This document shows, piece by piece, positions 49,596 through 59,565 of a DNA stretch of 64,000 bases (position 1 is the first letter of the stretch; the number at the start of each line of letters is the position of its first letter). Where the stretch lies: assembly GCF_003226255.1 (NCBI RefSeq), contig NZ_QJST01000004.1:155580-219579 (forward strand). The letters are read 5' to 3'. The notes beneath the pieces are model-generated. The model saw nothing but the letters and a program-made list of their open reading frames with translations, was not told the DNA's origin and ran no database searches. The position numbers and the translations under genes are program-made. This stretch comes from Idiomarina fontislapidosi. Its GTDB lineage: Bacteria; Pseudomonadota; Gammaproteobacteria; Enterobacterales; Alteromonadaceae.

Positions 49596-50621
49596 CTAGT
49601 GACCAAACCGGGTCGCCGCAAACTGATTCAGCAATTTATGCACAAGATAACACACCATCATTGCAGCAATAATAGCGACTAACGTACTACTTAGACGGTA
49701 TAAACTTGAGTAAACCAGATCCTGAGTGGGCGATAAGTACTGGCCAAACAGAATGCCAACGGTAGTGAGCGCACCAAACCCAACACCCGCACCGGATGCT
49801 TCGAGTACGTGAATGCGCGCAAATAGCATCACGCCAATCCAAAACAGTGGCACTATCAGCCACAGCGCGTCGTACCAATCGTACAGAAGTAATTGCACGC
49901 TGAGACCAAACATTACACCAATCAGTGTCCCGATGGCACGTTTTCGTGCATACGTCAGTGCGCCGTTCCAATGCATCGGGAACAGCACTAATATAGTCGT
50001 TGCTTGCGCTGATATAGAGTCTTGTAGGTCAAACAGTTGAAACACCAAGAACGACAACGTTGTCACTGTCGCGCCCAACATAGCTTCGTGCCGCACGCGG
50101 TTCGATGCCTTATCTGGCAACGCAGGCGGGGCGCTAGCTGTTACCTTATTAGGGATGAGCGTATGCATGACAAAAGCAATCGCAACGGCTAACAACGAAG
50201 CCACCATGTTGCTCGCGATCAGATTGTTGACATCGGTTGATGGGTAACTTGCATAGTGCAACATGATGCTTAGCATCAACACACCATTAGCGCCAAATAA
50301 AAACGCGGTGCCGCGCGCCATAAATGCAAAGCGATACAAAAATAGCAAGAATGCGACCATCGTCATCAGCACAGGGTGACCACCTAACAGCTGCGCGACG
50401 ATGCCCACCTCGATACCACACATCACTGAAGCCGCCAGAAGTTGCCGCGCGACATGTCCATTGATCACCGGCACCAAGCCCAATAGCAGCATGGGTAATA
50501 CGGTAAAAAATACACCGTACGATAAGTCAAACAGCGCCGTTACCAAAAAGCCAATAGACGCACCAAAGGCAACACGCAGGCATTGTCTTAGACCATTTTC
50601 AGTTAATCCTTGCTGTGCCAT
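49596..50621 (-). CDS. DUF2955-family inner-membrane protein (efflux partner)
   Basis: A 341-residue polytopic protein of the FUSC/DUF2955 group, with about ten hydrophobic segments. Members occur next to HlyD-type adaptors and form a PET-like (proton-coupled?) efflux pump, as in aromatic acid exporters. It starts 12 bases after the HlyD gene and probably belongs to one operon with it and the MarR repressor. The substrate is unknown. Confidence 0.85.
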   Translation of the reverse strand: MAQQGLTENGLRQCLRVAFGASIGFLVTALFDLSYGVFFTVLPMLLLGLVPVINGHVARQLLAASVMCGIEVGIVAQLLGGHPVLMTMVAFLLFLYRFAFMARGTAFLFGANGVLMLSIMLHYASYPSTDVNNLIASNMVASLLAVAIAFVMHTLIPNKVTASAPPALPDKASNRVRHEAMLGATVTTLSFLVFQLFDLQDSISAQATTILVLFPMHWNGALTYARKRAIGTLIGVMFGLSVQLLLYDWYDALWLIVPLFWIGVMLFARIHVLEASGAGVGFGALTTVGILFGQYLSPTQDLVYSSLYRLSSTLVAIIAAMMVCYLVHKLLNQFAATRFGH

Positions 50622-50633
50622 GCCTGCCCCACG

Positions 50634-51695
50634 CTAGTAAATGTAGTGTAACCAACCCAGTAAACGCACCTGAGCTTGCGCAATAGCCGCCTTAACGATG
50701 TTTTCAGGCACAATTTGGACCGTTGCTTTGGCACCTGCGGGGCGGTTATTTTGTTCACTCTGCTCTAAACTCAGATGCACACGAAGACGCTGTGCATCGC
50801 GCACCCAGCGGTTTGAGTTAATCGGCTGTGCTAACGCCCCGTCGGCACTCAGCTGTCCTGCAGTGACGCCCGCATCAATGCTATTAATCGTTGCTTGGTA
50901 GACGGTTCCAGGCTCTGCATCAAACACCACGAGTGCACGCTGACCAGGCGCTACATGGCGTAGGTTTTTCTCACGAAAATCCGCTACGATGTCGGCGTGC
51001 GGAGAGACCAATGCAAGTAACGGCACCCCTTGTCGCGCATAAACACCTTCGCTCAGTTTCAAGTTGCTAATCCGCCCTGCATGCTGAGCGCGCACCGTGC
51101 TATAACTTAAATTCAACTTGGCATTATCCACCGCATTTTTAGCCTGTTGAATGAGGAGGTTCTTTGCATTATCCGGCTCACCACGCTGCACTCTAAGGCG
51201 TTCTAGCTCTGATAGCATCGCCTCGACATTTGCCTGTGCTTGCAGCGCTGCGCTGTGCGCTTGATCGAACGCTTGCTGCGACGTACTGCCCTCGTCAACC
51301 AGATCGTTAATGCGCTGTGCTTCACGACTTTGCTCGTCTGCTGTTGCGCGCGCTGACTTCAACTGTGCCTGTGCCACACGAATTTGTGCATCCAACTGGC
51401 GATTAGACTGTTGCGCCTGTTGCAGCGCCAGCTCTGCTTGCTGCAGTTGGAGGCGAAACGGCCGCGAGTCGATAGTAAATAGCGGATCGCCCTGCTCCAC
51501 GTATTGGTTATTTTCTACCAGCACCTGCTCTACTGTGCCATTCACCTGCGGTGCCACCTGTGTGACTACACGAGTGACCATGGCTTGCGGTGTCAGCGGT
51601 AACGCCAGATCGGCCCAAAGGAAATAGGCGAACAATGCGATAAACGCCACCAAGGCACGTTTGACCCACTTTGCAAATTTTTCATCTGCCGTCAT
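50634..51695 (-). CDS. HlyD-family membrane fusion protein
   Basis: A 353-residue periplasmic adaptor of the EmrA type. One membrane helix (about 13-31), a lipoyl/barrel-sandwich segment (VAPQVNGTVEQVLVENNQYV, about 47-66), a long coiled-coil hairpin (about 80-185) and a beta-barrel with SPHADIVADFREK. It overlaps the MarR gene by 4 bases at its start. It would bridge the DUF2955 pump to an outer-membrane channel that is not in this window. Confidence 0.92.
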   Translation of the reverse strand: MTADEKFAKWVKRALVAFIALFAYFLWADLALPLTPQAMVTRVVTQVAPQVNGTVEQVLVENNQYVEQGDPLFTIDSRPFRLQLQQAELALQQAQQSNRQLDAQIRVAQAQLKSARATADEQSREAQRINDLVDEGSTSQQAFDQAHSAALQAQANVEAMLSELERLRVQRGEPDNAKNLLIQQAKNAVDNAKLNLSYSTVRAQHAGRISNLKLSEGVYARQGVPLLALVSPHADIVADFREKNLRHVAPGQRALVVFDAEPGTVYQATINSIDAGVTAGQLSADGALAQPINSNRWVRDAQRLRVHLSLEQSEQNNRPAGAKATVQIVPENIVKAAIAQAQVRLLGWLHYIY

Positions 51696-52186
51696 TGCGC
51701 GTCACCTCCGTGTTTGTCCTCGCGTTGTTTTTGCTCACTGCACATCTGGCTGGCGTTACGCGAGATCATCGCCAACACATGCTTAACCGTTTCAATATCC
51801 TCATCCGCGATATCAGCCATCAGCGTGCGACGCACTTTTAGGATCTTGGCTTCCATCTTTTTCACCAAGGCATGACCCGCGTCGGTAAGATAGACTCGTT
51901 TAGCGCGCCCGTCTTGCGGACAAACGCGACGTACAACCAGTGACTGCTGTTCAAGCTGTGCCAAGGTCCGCATCAACGACGCGAGCTCTATTTCAAGCGC
52001 CTCTGCCAATTGCTTTTGACTCGCACCATCGCCGATTCGCACCAGTTTCCACATTGCACTCCAACGCGGATAAGTCAGACCCAAGGGTGCCAGCTCGCGG
52101 TCGGCGACCGCTTGCCACTGTCGAGCAACGCGCCCAAGGCGCTCGGGCACAGAGAGTTGCTTTAGTTGATCTTGTGAAAGTGTCAT
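51692..52186 (-). CDS. MarR-family transcriptional repressor
   Basis: A 164-residue winged-helix regulator (wHTH about 40-125, GASQKQLAEALEIELASLMRTL). ATG 52186 (MTLSQDQLKQL) is preferred over ATG 52198, because GAGA is correctly spaced. Two matching palindromes upstream (52203-52214 and 52229-52240) flank the -10 of its promoter, so it probably represses the marR-hlyD-DUF2955 operon and is induced by the pump's substrates. Confidence 0.9.
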   Translation of the reverse strand: MTLSQDQLKQLSVPERLGRVARQWQAVADRELAPLGLTYPRWSAMWKLVRIGDGASQKQLAEALEIELASLMRTLAQLEQQSLVVRRVCPQDGRAKRVYLTDAGHALVKKMEAKILKVRRTLMADIADEDIETVKHVLAMISRNASQMCSEQKQREDKHGGDAQ

Positions 52187-52202
52187 AACCGATCTCATTT
52201 AG

Positions 52203-52240
52203 TTAGCTTGCTAAGTATATTAACAAGGTTAGCAGGCTAA
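52203..52240. promoter_or_regulatory. Twin palindromes around the MarR promoter
   Basis: TTAGC-TT-GCTAA (52203-52214) and TTAGC-AG-GCTAA (52229-52240) are two copies of the same half-site pair, 26 bases apart (about 2.5 helix turns). A minus-strand -10-like TATACT (52214-52219) lies between them. The repeated arrangement supports use as MarR operators; binding is inferred. Confidence 0.65.
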
Positions 52241-52260
52241 GTAAATTTGCTGGCAATCGA

Positions 52261-53061
52261 CTATTTAGATTGGGTAAATAGATAGTGTCGAAGTGCTGCG
52301 CTGTATGTGCGGCTCACTTTTAGGGTTTTTTCATTCGTCAGATCGATGCGGTATTCGGAATTTCTCAGGGCTTCAATATGTTTAATAAAACGCACATTAA
52401 CCGCTGTCGACTTATGTATTCGAATAAACTCGGGTGGCAATATATTCTCGACTAAGTGTTTAAGTCGTGCTCTCATCACATAGGTCTCAGCGGCAGTATG
52501 AATACACATATAATCCCCTGCCGCATCGACCCACGCGATATCATTAAACGGCACCAACTGACCCGAGTTGCGACCATCCGTGATAATCAGCTTTTCTTGC
52601 TCGACACGATAACTCGACGATGCGGCTGTGGTTGGCTGAGACTGGGCTTCTAACGTCTCAACTGCGTTGAGCAACTGCGCTTTATATCGAGGTTCACTGC
52701 ATCTCAACCGCGCTCGTTCGACGGCTTCGGCTAAGCGGGTCTGACGTACAGGTTTTAATAAATAATCGACCGCTTCAACGTCAAACGCTCGCACCGCGTA
52801 CTGATGGAATGCCGTAACGAATATAACAGCGGGGTGTTGCTCAGGTTGGAATTGCTTAAGTAAGTCAAAACCGCTCTTACCGGGCATTTGGATATCCAGA
52901 AAAATTAAATCGGGGAGATCTTGAGCAATGCATTCAATCGCCTCATCGACACTCGTCACTGCAGCCGTAATATGTACACCGGGAATCCGCCCAAGGCGCA
53001 GGCTCAAGCCTTCAAGCGCACTCGCTTCGTCATCTACTAGAAGCGTATTCAATGTTTTCAT
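52261..53061 (-). CDS. LytTR-type response regulator
   Basis: A 266-residue transcription factor. Receiver domain 1-125 with phosphorylated Asp56 (PDLIFLDIQMPG) and LLKP; a LytTR DNA-binding domain at about 160-266. The start ATG 53061 overlaps the kinase stop by ATGA; the longer frame to 53106 is rejected. It is transcribed with the LytS-like kinase and probably regulates the GH3/TonB locus or a cell-envelope target. Confidence 0.92.
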   Translation of the reverse strand: MKTLNTLLVDDEASALEGLSLRLGRIPGVHITAAVTSVDEAIECIAQDLPDLIFLDIQMPGKSGFDLLKQFQPEQHPAVIFVTAFHQYAVRAFDVEAVDYLLKPVRQTRLAEAVERARLRCSEPRYKAQLLNAVETLEAQSQPTTAASSSYRVEQEKLIITDGRNSGQLVPFNDIAWVDAAGDYMCIHTAAETYVMRARLKHLVENILPPEFIRIHKSTAVNVRFIKHIEALRNSEYRIDLTNEKTLKVSRTYSAALRHYLFTQSK

Positions 53062-54116
53062 GATATCGACTTCGGTCGTTCTTGCGGTATCTGAATTCGC
53101 ACCCAAGCACCCCCTTCAGGTCGGTTTCCCGTAGTAAGTTGTGCCCTATCTTGGTAGGTCAACCGTAAACGTTGTTGGCAATTTTCAAGACCAATACCGC
53201 GCTGACATTTATGCTGTTCGTCGAAGCCTTTGCCATTGTCAGTTACATCAATTTGAATGTCTTTGTTTGTTAAACTAAAGCGAACAGCAATGATCATCTT
53301 TTGATTCGCCTGCATACCATGCTTTAGGACGTTTTCGACGAGCGGTTGAATAAGTAGGGGTGGGATTAAAGCAGAGTCACAGTCACTATCGGTATCAATG
53401 GACACATCTAAAGAGGTTTGAAAGCGACCTTTCTCAATTTCCAAGTAGGTCCTTAGCAGCGCAGCTTCCTCCGCTAAAGAAATCTTCTTTAATGCATCGG
53501 TGTATAAGCTATAACGCAAAAAGTCACAAAGCTGCTCAAGCATATCAACCGCTCGATCATTTTCGTGCTTTAGTATCAGCGTACAGACAGCATTAATACT
53601 ATTGAACATGAAGTGGGGGTTGAGCTGATACCTCAACATTTTTAGTTGCGCTTCTTTTGCCAAGTGCGTTGCTCGCTCAGCTTTCTCGCGTTGTTCAACA
53701 TTATCCAGGTAACTTTTGATGCCATAGTAACCCGCTGTCCACGTCGCTAGCATGGTGAATGAAGCGCTTGTCCAGGTACCAAAATCAAACCACGACATGG
53801 GCTCCCAAGCGCCACCATAAAGCGCTTGCAACGAGAACCACTTGAACTGAGTCCACAACAAAGAAGCCAGAATAACCAGTCCAGCATGCAATGCCGCGGT
53901 CAGTTTATCAAGCCGCTTTGCGCGCTTATATAAAGCGTGCAACGCGGTCGTAATCAAAAAGCCGGAGCTCACATCAAGGAGCAAGTGAGGAACGTGGACT
54001 TGCCAGGGTTCCTCACTTGGAAGCTTGATCATTAGCTCTGTCAGCAGCGCATAGATAGACCATCCGCAGAATTGACAGAACCAAAATAATCTTACTCGTT
54101 CGATGGCTTTTGACAT
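53058..54116 (-). CDS. LytS/YehU-type membrane sensor histidine kinase
   Basis: A 352-residue kinase with four membrane helices (about 10-30, 45-62, 74-95, 115-135), a short linker and a His_kinase domain with phospho-His168 (QLNPHFMFNSI) followed by an HATPase domain (about 260-345, with GIGLENCQQRL). No separate sensor domain is visible, so the stimulus is probably sensed in the membrane. It is cotranscribed with the LytTR regulator. The GH3 gene ends 32 bases upstream. Confidence 0.92.
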   Translation of the reverse strand: MSKAIERVRLFWFCQFCGWSIYALLTELMIKLPSEEPWQVHVPHLLLDVSSGFLITTALHALYKRAKRLDKLTAALHAGLVILASLLWTQFKWFSLQALYGGAWEPMSWFDFGTWTSASFTMLATWTAGYYGIKSYLDNVEQREKAERATHLAKEAQLKMLRYQLNPHFMFNSINAVCTLILKHENDRAVDMLEQLCDFLRYSLYTDALKKISLAEEAALLRTYLEIEKGRFQTSLDVSIDTDSDCDSALIPPLLIQPLVENVLKHGMQANQKMIIAVRFSLTNKDIQIDVTDNGKGFDEQHKCQRGIGLENCQQRLRLTYQDRAQLTTGNRPEGGAWVRIQIPQERPKSIS

Positions 54117-54148
54117 CGTTAAATTACAAACCGTTATTCAACATTATT

Positions 54149-56662
54149 TTACTCACAGCGTTGGGTTACAGCTGTCTTGCTGGGTTGTTTTACCCAAGCA
54201 ACATCGGCGATAGATAACCCTGCGTTATTTGAACTACTTAACCGTAACACAATCGGTCCGTTTGCTTGGACATTCGCATTCTCACATCCTGTTTCGATTG
54301 CTACGGTCTGCCACGTGCCAGGTTTAAGCGAGTTGTTCGAGCCATTAAGCGTTAACGTGTTATGGCAATCCTTTTGATTACACATGACGCCGACCTTTAT
54401 GTGCTCTGACACTCCATCACTGAGGCGAATTTTAGCTTGTAAAAAGCGCATCTTTTGCTCCGTAGATACGCTATCAACGCCTTGTTGCCCGAGCACGGCG
54501 CTGACACCCGTCCCCTCTCCATGCCAAACAAAGCGTCGACCGTCTTCTTGATAGGCAAGGTTGACGGACTGCATGGTCAACGAACGACCATCGGCGCTTG
54601 TTCCTGAGGGGCCAGTGATCGGATTAACCGCGCCGTTTGCCTCTTCAGTGCCCCAAAAGTAGCCGTCTGCTAAGTTGCGCACAAAAAGCGGAACGCTGTC
54701 TTCATTGGTGCCATTTTTATTCGTTAACCGCTTATCTTCACTCAGATGACCCACTCGTTGAGTATCCTCGTAGTTGAGTCCGTAACCATATGGGAACAGC
54801 GGGTCATAATCTGCATCATATCGGTTTAATACAAATTGATTATCAAATTTAGGCCAAGAAAAACTCAGCTTGCCAGTAAAATCATACTGCACTCGGTCAT
54901 TGGCATCGCGCAAAATCACATCGGCGAGCCCCTGCCCCTCGGAACCCGGCAGCCATGCTGCGACAAACGCGTCAGAAACGTTCAGTTCTTTATTGACCCA
55001 AAGCGGGCGTCCGCTAAGGAAAATAGAAACCGTTGGAATTCCTTGTGCTTGTAACTGTTTAAGCAGCGTATAGCTCTCACTATCAACCTCGCCAAAATCC
55101 AACGACTGAATATCGCCAAACCACTCTGCATAAGGCTGCTCACCAAACACGACAATCGCCACATCTGGCTTTTCTTCGAAGTCGCCAGTTTCGCTAAGCG
55201 TTATGTTACCGCCAGCGACATCGACTTGCTGCTTTATCCCTTCATAGATGGATGTCGCATTTGGAAAATCGGCATTGGTATTATCAGTTCCTTGCCAAGA
55301 CACGCTCCAGCCACCTGCTTGCATCGCAATATTATGCGCACCTTTACCTGCGACTAGAATATCAGCGGTCGGTGAAATCGGCAGCACCTGACTATTATTT
55401 TTAAGCAGCACTAAAGACTCACGCACCGCCTGCCGGGCTAGGTCGCGGTGTTGTTTAGCATTAAACCATTCTGCGTGTTGTGTTTCTGGACGTAACGACG
55501 GCTTGGCACGGTCAAACAGTCCCCAACGCACTTTTGCTCTTAAAATGCGAGCGACTGCATCATCAATTCTAGATTCTGAGATGACACCGGATTTAACCTG
55601 AGCAACCGTGTTTTTATAGAGCGCCTCAAAGTGTTCAGGTGCCATCAACACATCGATACCAGCATTAATCGCCGCCGCACATTGCTCAAGGTCACAGCCG
55701 TCGACGAACTTGTGAGCATTCCAGTCGCTTATCACAAACCCGTCAAATCCCATCTGTTGTTTCAGGACATCGGTTAGTAGATACTGATGGCCATGCACTC
55801 GGGTGCCGTTCCAACTGTTGAATGATGCCATAACAGACTGCACACCGGCCTTGATTGAAGAGAAATAACCCGCGCCATGAATATCTCGCAACTCACGTTC
55901 ACTGATACGTGTATCCCCCCTATCGATGCCTTTTGTGGTGCCCCCATCACCGATAAAGTGCTTAGCTGTGGCAATACGGTGGTAGCCTTCTAGAAAGTCT
56001 TTACCCAACGTTCCCTGAATGCCCTCAACGACAGCTTGCGCGTATTCTTTGACGATTTCCGGGTCCTCAGAATAACTCTCGTAAGCTCGTCCCCACCGAT
56101 CATCGCGTGCTACCGCCACCGTCGGCGAGAAACTCCATTCGATTCCGGTTGCTGCCACTTCCTTTGCTGTCGCCTCGCCAATTTCTTTAACCAGTTCAGG
56201 ATTGCGAGCCGCACCCAAGCCAATATTGTGCGGGAACAACGTGGCTCCAAATACATTACTGTGTCCGTGCATCGCGTCAGTGCCCCAAATCGTGGGGATT
56301 CTGCTTCCGTCCTTTGAGTCATCAATCGAGGCTTGATACATCTCGTCAGCGTACTTTAACCATGTGCTGCGATCGGCCTGTTTCTGTCCGTATGGCGCGG
56401 TGTTACCGCCGTTTAAGTAGGAACCAAAACCATACTGGCGCATTTGCTCTACACTCAGATAGCCGATTTCAGGCTGTATCATTTGCGCCACTTTTTGCTC
56501 GATGGTCATATCTTGCATGAGGCGTTGCACGCGCTGTTCGACCTGTTCATTATCTAACTTAGGTAATTTATCGAGCGACCAGTCGACCTGTTGTGCAGAC
56601 AGGATGCTACTAAAGCTGATTGATAGTAGTGCGACAATGCGTGTCCTATGTATTTTGCGCAT
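54149..56662 (-). CDS. GH3 exo-beta-1,3/1,4-glucan glucohydrolase (ExoP-type)
   Basis: An exported beta-glucosidase of 837 residues (start at ATG 56662; ATG 56668 is in frame two codons earlier). Signal peptide to about residue 25 (SILSAQQ). GH3 N-terminal domain (45-380) with KHFIGD and the nucleophile Asp315 in FVISDWNAHK; GH3 C-terminal domain (415-625) with the likely acid/base glutamate in GEQPYAEWFGD (about 515, by analogy to barley ExoI). A C-terminal beta-sandwich (about 690-835) resembles the extra domain of marine ExoP enzymes. Beta-1,3/1,4-glucan from algae is the likely substrate. Confidence 0.9.
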   Translation of the reverse strand: MRKIHRTRIVALLSISFSSILSAQQVDWSLDKLPKLDNEQVEQRVQRLMQDMTIEQKVAQMIQPEIGYLSVEQMRQYGFGSYLNGGNTAPYGQKQADRSTWLKYADEMYQASIDDSKDGSRIPTIWGTDAMHGHSNVFGATLFPHNIGLGAARNPELVKEIGEATAKEVAATGIEWSFSPTVAVARDDRWGRAYESYSEDPEIVKEYAQAVVEGIQGTLGKDFLEGYHRIATAKHFIGDGGTTKGIDRGDTRISERELRDIHGAGYFSSIKAGVQSVMASFNSWNGTRVHGHQYLLTDVLKQQMGFDGFVISDWNAHKFVDGCDLEQCAAAINAGIDVLMAPEHFEALYKNTVAQVKSGVISESRIDDAVARILRAKVRWGLFDRAKPSLRPETQHAEWFNAKQHRDLARQAVRESLVLLKNNSQVLPISPTADILVAGKGAHNIAMQAGGWSVSWQGTDNTNADFPNATSIYEGIKQQVDVAGGNITLSETGDFEEKPDVAIVVFGEQPYAEWFGDIQSLDFGEVDSESYTLLKQLQAQGIPTVSIFLSGRPLWVNKELNVSDAFVAAWLPGSEGQGLADVILRDANDRVQYDFTGKLSFSWPKFDNQFVLNRYDADYDPLFPYGYGLNYEDTQRVGHLSEDKRLTNKNGTNEDSVPLFVRNLADGYFWGTEEANGAVNPITGPSGTSADGRSLTMQSVNLAYQEDGRRFVWHGEGTGVSAVLGQQGVDSVSTEQKMRFLQAKIRLSDGVSEHIKVGVMCNQKDCHNTLTLNGSNNSLKPGTWQTVAIETGCENANVQANGPIVLRLSSSNNAGLSIADVAWVKQPSKTAVTQRCE

Positions 56663-56729
56663 GAGCATTCAGGCTCTCCTCGTGAGCATTGGGGCTAATC
56701 GGATAATTGCTTGAGAATTCATCAGGTGG

Positions 56730-56758
56730 CCTGCAATCATATTGCTTATGACTGCAGG
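56730..56758. repeat. Imperfect hairpin between the TonB-receptor and GH3 genes
   Basis: A 12-bp stem with one A-C mismatch and a 5-base loop (CCTGCA-TCATA type) sits 17 bases after the receptor stop and about 70 bases before the GH3 ATG. It has no U-run. It may stabilise or attenuate the transcript so that receptor and enzyme are made in different amounts. Confidence 0.55.
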
Positions 56759-56774
56759 CGCTTCGAGTGACTTA

Positions 56775-59483
56775 CTAGAATTTAATACCGGCGCGAATGC
56801 CGTAGTAACGTGGCATACCAAAACTGCCTTTAGCAAAACCTTTGGTGGTGTTGTTCCAATACTGAACCACTTCATCGGTCGCATTATTAATAAAGATTTC
56901 AGCAAACCAGTTCTGGTTCTGCGGTTCGTATTTCAGTGAAGCATTGAGAACAGCGAACGCATCACGACTATCGTCCATGTAGGCAACCGCTTCATCTGGA
57001 ATCGCAAAATCCATATCATCTAAATGCTTATCGACGTTCCAAATAGTAGAGTAAGACTCATCTTTCCAGCTGACATTGAACCATCCATGAAGATAACCAT
57101 AAGCGCCTAAATTAACGGTATGGGTGTAACTTAAGTTAGCCGTATACTCGGGCGTCATCGCAAGGTTATTGCCTTTGAGGTTGGTCGTTAACACGGTATT
57201 TGTTGGATCGACGGATTCCTCATACGATAAATTAAACAGGTACTCTGGATCGTAATCCCATTTAGTGATCCAATCCTCGGTGACCGTCGCATCGGTCCAA
57301 GTTACATAACCACTTAAGCGTCCGTTCTCGTATGGCTTCCAGTCAAACTCAAACTCGATACCCTTTATCGTTGAGCCAGGCACATTTTGCGTGTAGTAGG
57401 CAATAACCGGTTGGTTTTGATAATCCAGAATTGGGTCACCATTTTCATCTAAAATCGGCGAGCCGTCCTCACCCTCTACTGGCGACAAGCGTTCTACGTT
57501 ACCAATTGAGCCCACCGACGCATATTGCATGTCAGTGTAATCGGTATAGAAGAACACCGCTTGCAGGTTCAAGGAGTTATCAAACAGACTGGATTTCGCC
57601 CCGACCTCCCACGTCAGCACTTCCTCTGGATCAAATTGCGTTTCAAACCGTGTGGTCTCGCCCGTTCTATCATTCACGACTTCGTAGACATCACCAATAC
57701 CACCCGCCTTAAAACCCGAAGCGACATAACTGTAAACCATGGTCGCATCGGTCAAGTCATAATCGAGCCCAACTCGAAAGTCGTTGCGAGTCCAGCTGCC
57801 TTTATTATCGTTCGCAAAATAGGACGCATAGATTGATGGGTCTTCAAAATAATCGACGGGTAAATCATTCAGTGTTGAGCGATTTAACCACCCCGGCGCA
57901 CACCCATCAGCGTTTGAGCAGCGATACGTACGTCCGCCTTTATCTTCTTTAGTCTCATCACTAAAACGATAGCCTAAGGTCAGGTGTAACTTAGGTGTGA
58001 TGTTGTAAGTCGCTTGACCAAATAACGCATAGGCATCCGTCGACCGATCAGGCTGGTCCCAAAATGCTTTGTCATCCATTGGGTTATCATAGTAACCGTA
58101 GGTGGTGGTTTGTTCGTGAAAATAGTTGAGTCCGGCTATCCAGACTAAGTCGCCATAGTCATCTGACTGCAGTTGTATTTCTGTCGAGTACGACTCTGCT
58201 CCAGTACCATCAAGAAAGTAGGTGGCACCATCCCAAGGATCCAGCGAGACCTCGCTATCCTGAGCAGAAGAACGCTCCATGTCCTCATAACCGAGTAACC
58301 ATACGAGACTCATATTGTTATCAAAGGTATAGTTGAGCGTGTTACGCAAATACATGATGTCGAGGTTAAGTTCGCCCGGAACGTTCACGACGGCTTGATA
58401 GGTATTGTCACTCGGTAAGAAAGTTGAACAGTCACCACCATATTCGGTCGAGCGTCCCGCCAATTTTTCACAATTTACGAGGTCAACATTGTTGCCACTA
58501 TTATTGATGTAGTGCTGAAAAATCGTATGGTTTGAGAAGTTGCTATCGAGCGGCTCCCATAACGCACTGACACGGTATGAGTATTCATTTGCGTTATTAT
58601 AAAAGTCATCGGCATCTGCGCGTGTGAGTGCTCGAATACGTTGTCTTTCAGGATCCGTGCCCGCGCCATCAATCCACCAGTTTTCACGCTGAGTTAAAGT
58701 GGAACCCACACCTGAGTAAGCGTCCTCGGCAATGACTTCAGCGTTAATCACTTCATCAGGTAAGCGACGCAGGTCGTATTGGTTAGGATCATAATATCCT
58801 TCAAGGTATGAGTCGCGCTTTAACCCCTTACCGGAGATGCGAATAGCGAACTCGCTATTCACTGGGATGTTAATAAACCCTTCAATATTACGAGCATTAA
58901 ATCGACCGAGCTCTCCACTCACACTCCCAAATAGCTCACCAAATTCGGGTTTCGCTGAAATGACGTTAATACTACCTACCGTCGAATTTCGACCAAACAG
59001 CGTGCCTTGCGGTCCTCGCAGTGCTTCAATTCGGTCAACATCGTACATTAAGGCCAACGCACCTTGCATTCGTGGTGAATACACACCATCGAGATGGACA
59101 CCTACTGCGGGGTCACCTAGCTCGGTAATGTTGGTCGAACGTACGCCACGCATAGAGATCACCGGAGCCGACTGATCGGTTGCCGTTGAAATATCAAGTC
59201 CGGGTACCAAGCCCGCGATATCTTTAATATTGTTCACACCATTTTGCTTTAACACTTCTTCGCTGAGTGCTGAAATAGCCACCGGTGTTTCCATCAATTT
59301 CGTTTTACGCTTTGTCGCTGTCACCGAGATGACTTCTAAACCTTTTTCTGATGCGGCTTCTTCGTTATTTTTAGTTTGTTGTTGCGCTTCAGGTTCTTGG
59401 TCTACTGTTTGCTGTGCCTGTGCATAAAGAGGCATTGAGCACGTGAGCAATATGCCGAGGGTAATGCGGTTAAATCGTTCCAT
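56775..59483 (-). CDS. TonB-dependent outer-membrane receptor
   Basis: A 902-residue receptor. Signal peptide to about residue 23, a Gln/Glu-rich linker, TonB box LEVISVTATK (49-58), plug domain (about 62-175) and a 22-strand barrel ending in the terminal phenylalanine GIRAGIKF. The plug holds the usual VPGLDISTATDQSAPVISMRG-type sequence. With the next gene a GH3 exo-glucanase, its cargo is probably beta-gluco-oligosaccharides; this is an inference from context. It is not paired with a SusD lipoprotein, as in Bacteroidetes. Confidence 0.92.
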   Translation of the reverse strand: MERFNRITLGILLTCSMPLYAQAQQTVDQEPEAQQQTKNNEEAASEKGLEVISVTATKRKTKLMETPVAISALSEEVLKQNGVNNIKDIAGLVPGLDISTATDQSAPVISMRGVRSTNITELGDPAVGVHLDGVYSPRMQGALALMYDVDRIEALRGPQGTLFGRNSTVGSINVISAKPEFGELFGSVSGELGRFNARNIEGFINIPVNSEFAIRISGKGLKRDSYLEGYYDPNQYDLRRLPDEVINAEVIAEDAYSGVGSTLTQRENWWIDGAGTDPERQRIRALTRADADDFYNNANEYSYRVSALWEPLDSNFSNHTIFQHYINNSGNNVDLVNCEKLAGRSTEYGGDCSTFLPSDNTYQAVVNVPGELNLDIMYLRNTLNYTFDNNMSLVWLLGYEDMERSSAQDSEVSLDPWDGATYFLDGTGAESYSTEIQLQSDDYGDLVWIAGLNYFHEQTTTYGYYDNPMDDKAFWDQPDRSTDAYALFGQATYNITPKLHLTLGYRFSDETKEDKGGRTYRCSNADGCAPGWLNRSTLNDLPVDYFEDPSIYASYFANDNKGSWTRNDFRVGLDYDLTDATMVYSYVASGFKAGGIGDVYEVVNDRTGETTRFETQFDPEEVLTWEVGAKSSLFDNSLNLQAVFFYTDYTDMQYASVGSIGNVERLSPVEGEDGSPILDENGDPILDYQNQPVIAYYTQNVPGSTIKGIEFEFDWKPYENGRLSGYVTWTDATVTEDWITKWDYDPEYLFNLSYEESVDPTNTVLTTNLKGNNLAMTPEYTANLSYTHTVNLGAYGYLHGWFNVSWKDESYSTIWNVDKHLDDMDFAIPDEAVAYMDDSRDAFAVLNASLKYEPQNQNWFAEIFINNATDEVVQYWNNTTKGFAKGSFGMPRYYGIRAGIKF

Positions 59484-59565
59484 TGTTCTTTCCCACTTTC
59501 CGTTGATGATCGGATTTTTGCTGTACTTATAAAGTGTTCGATACTGCGTACGGATACATCACGTA

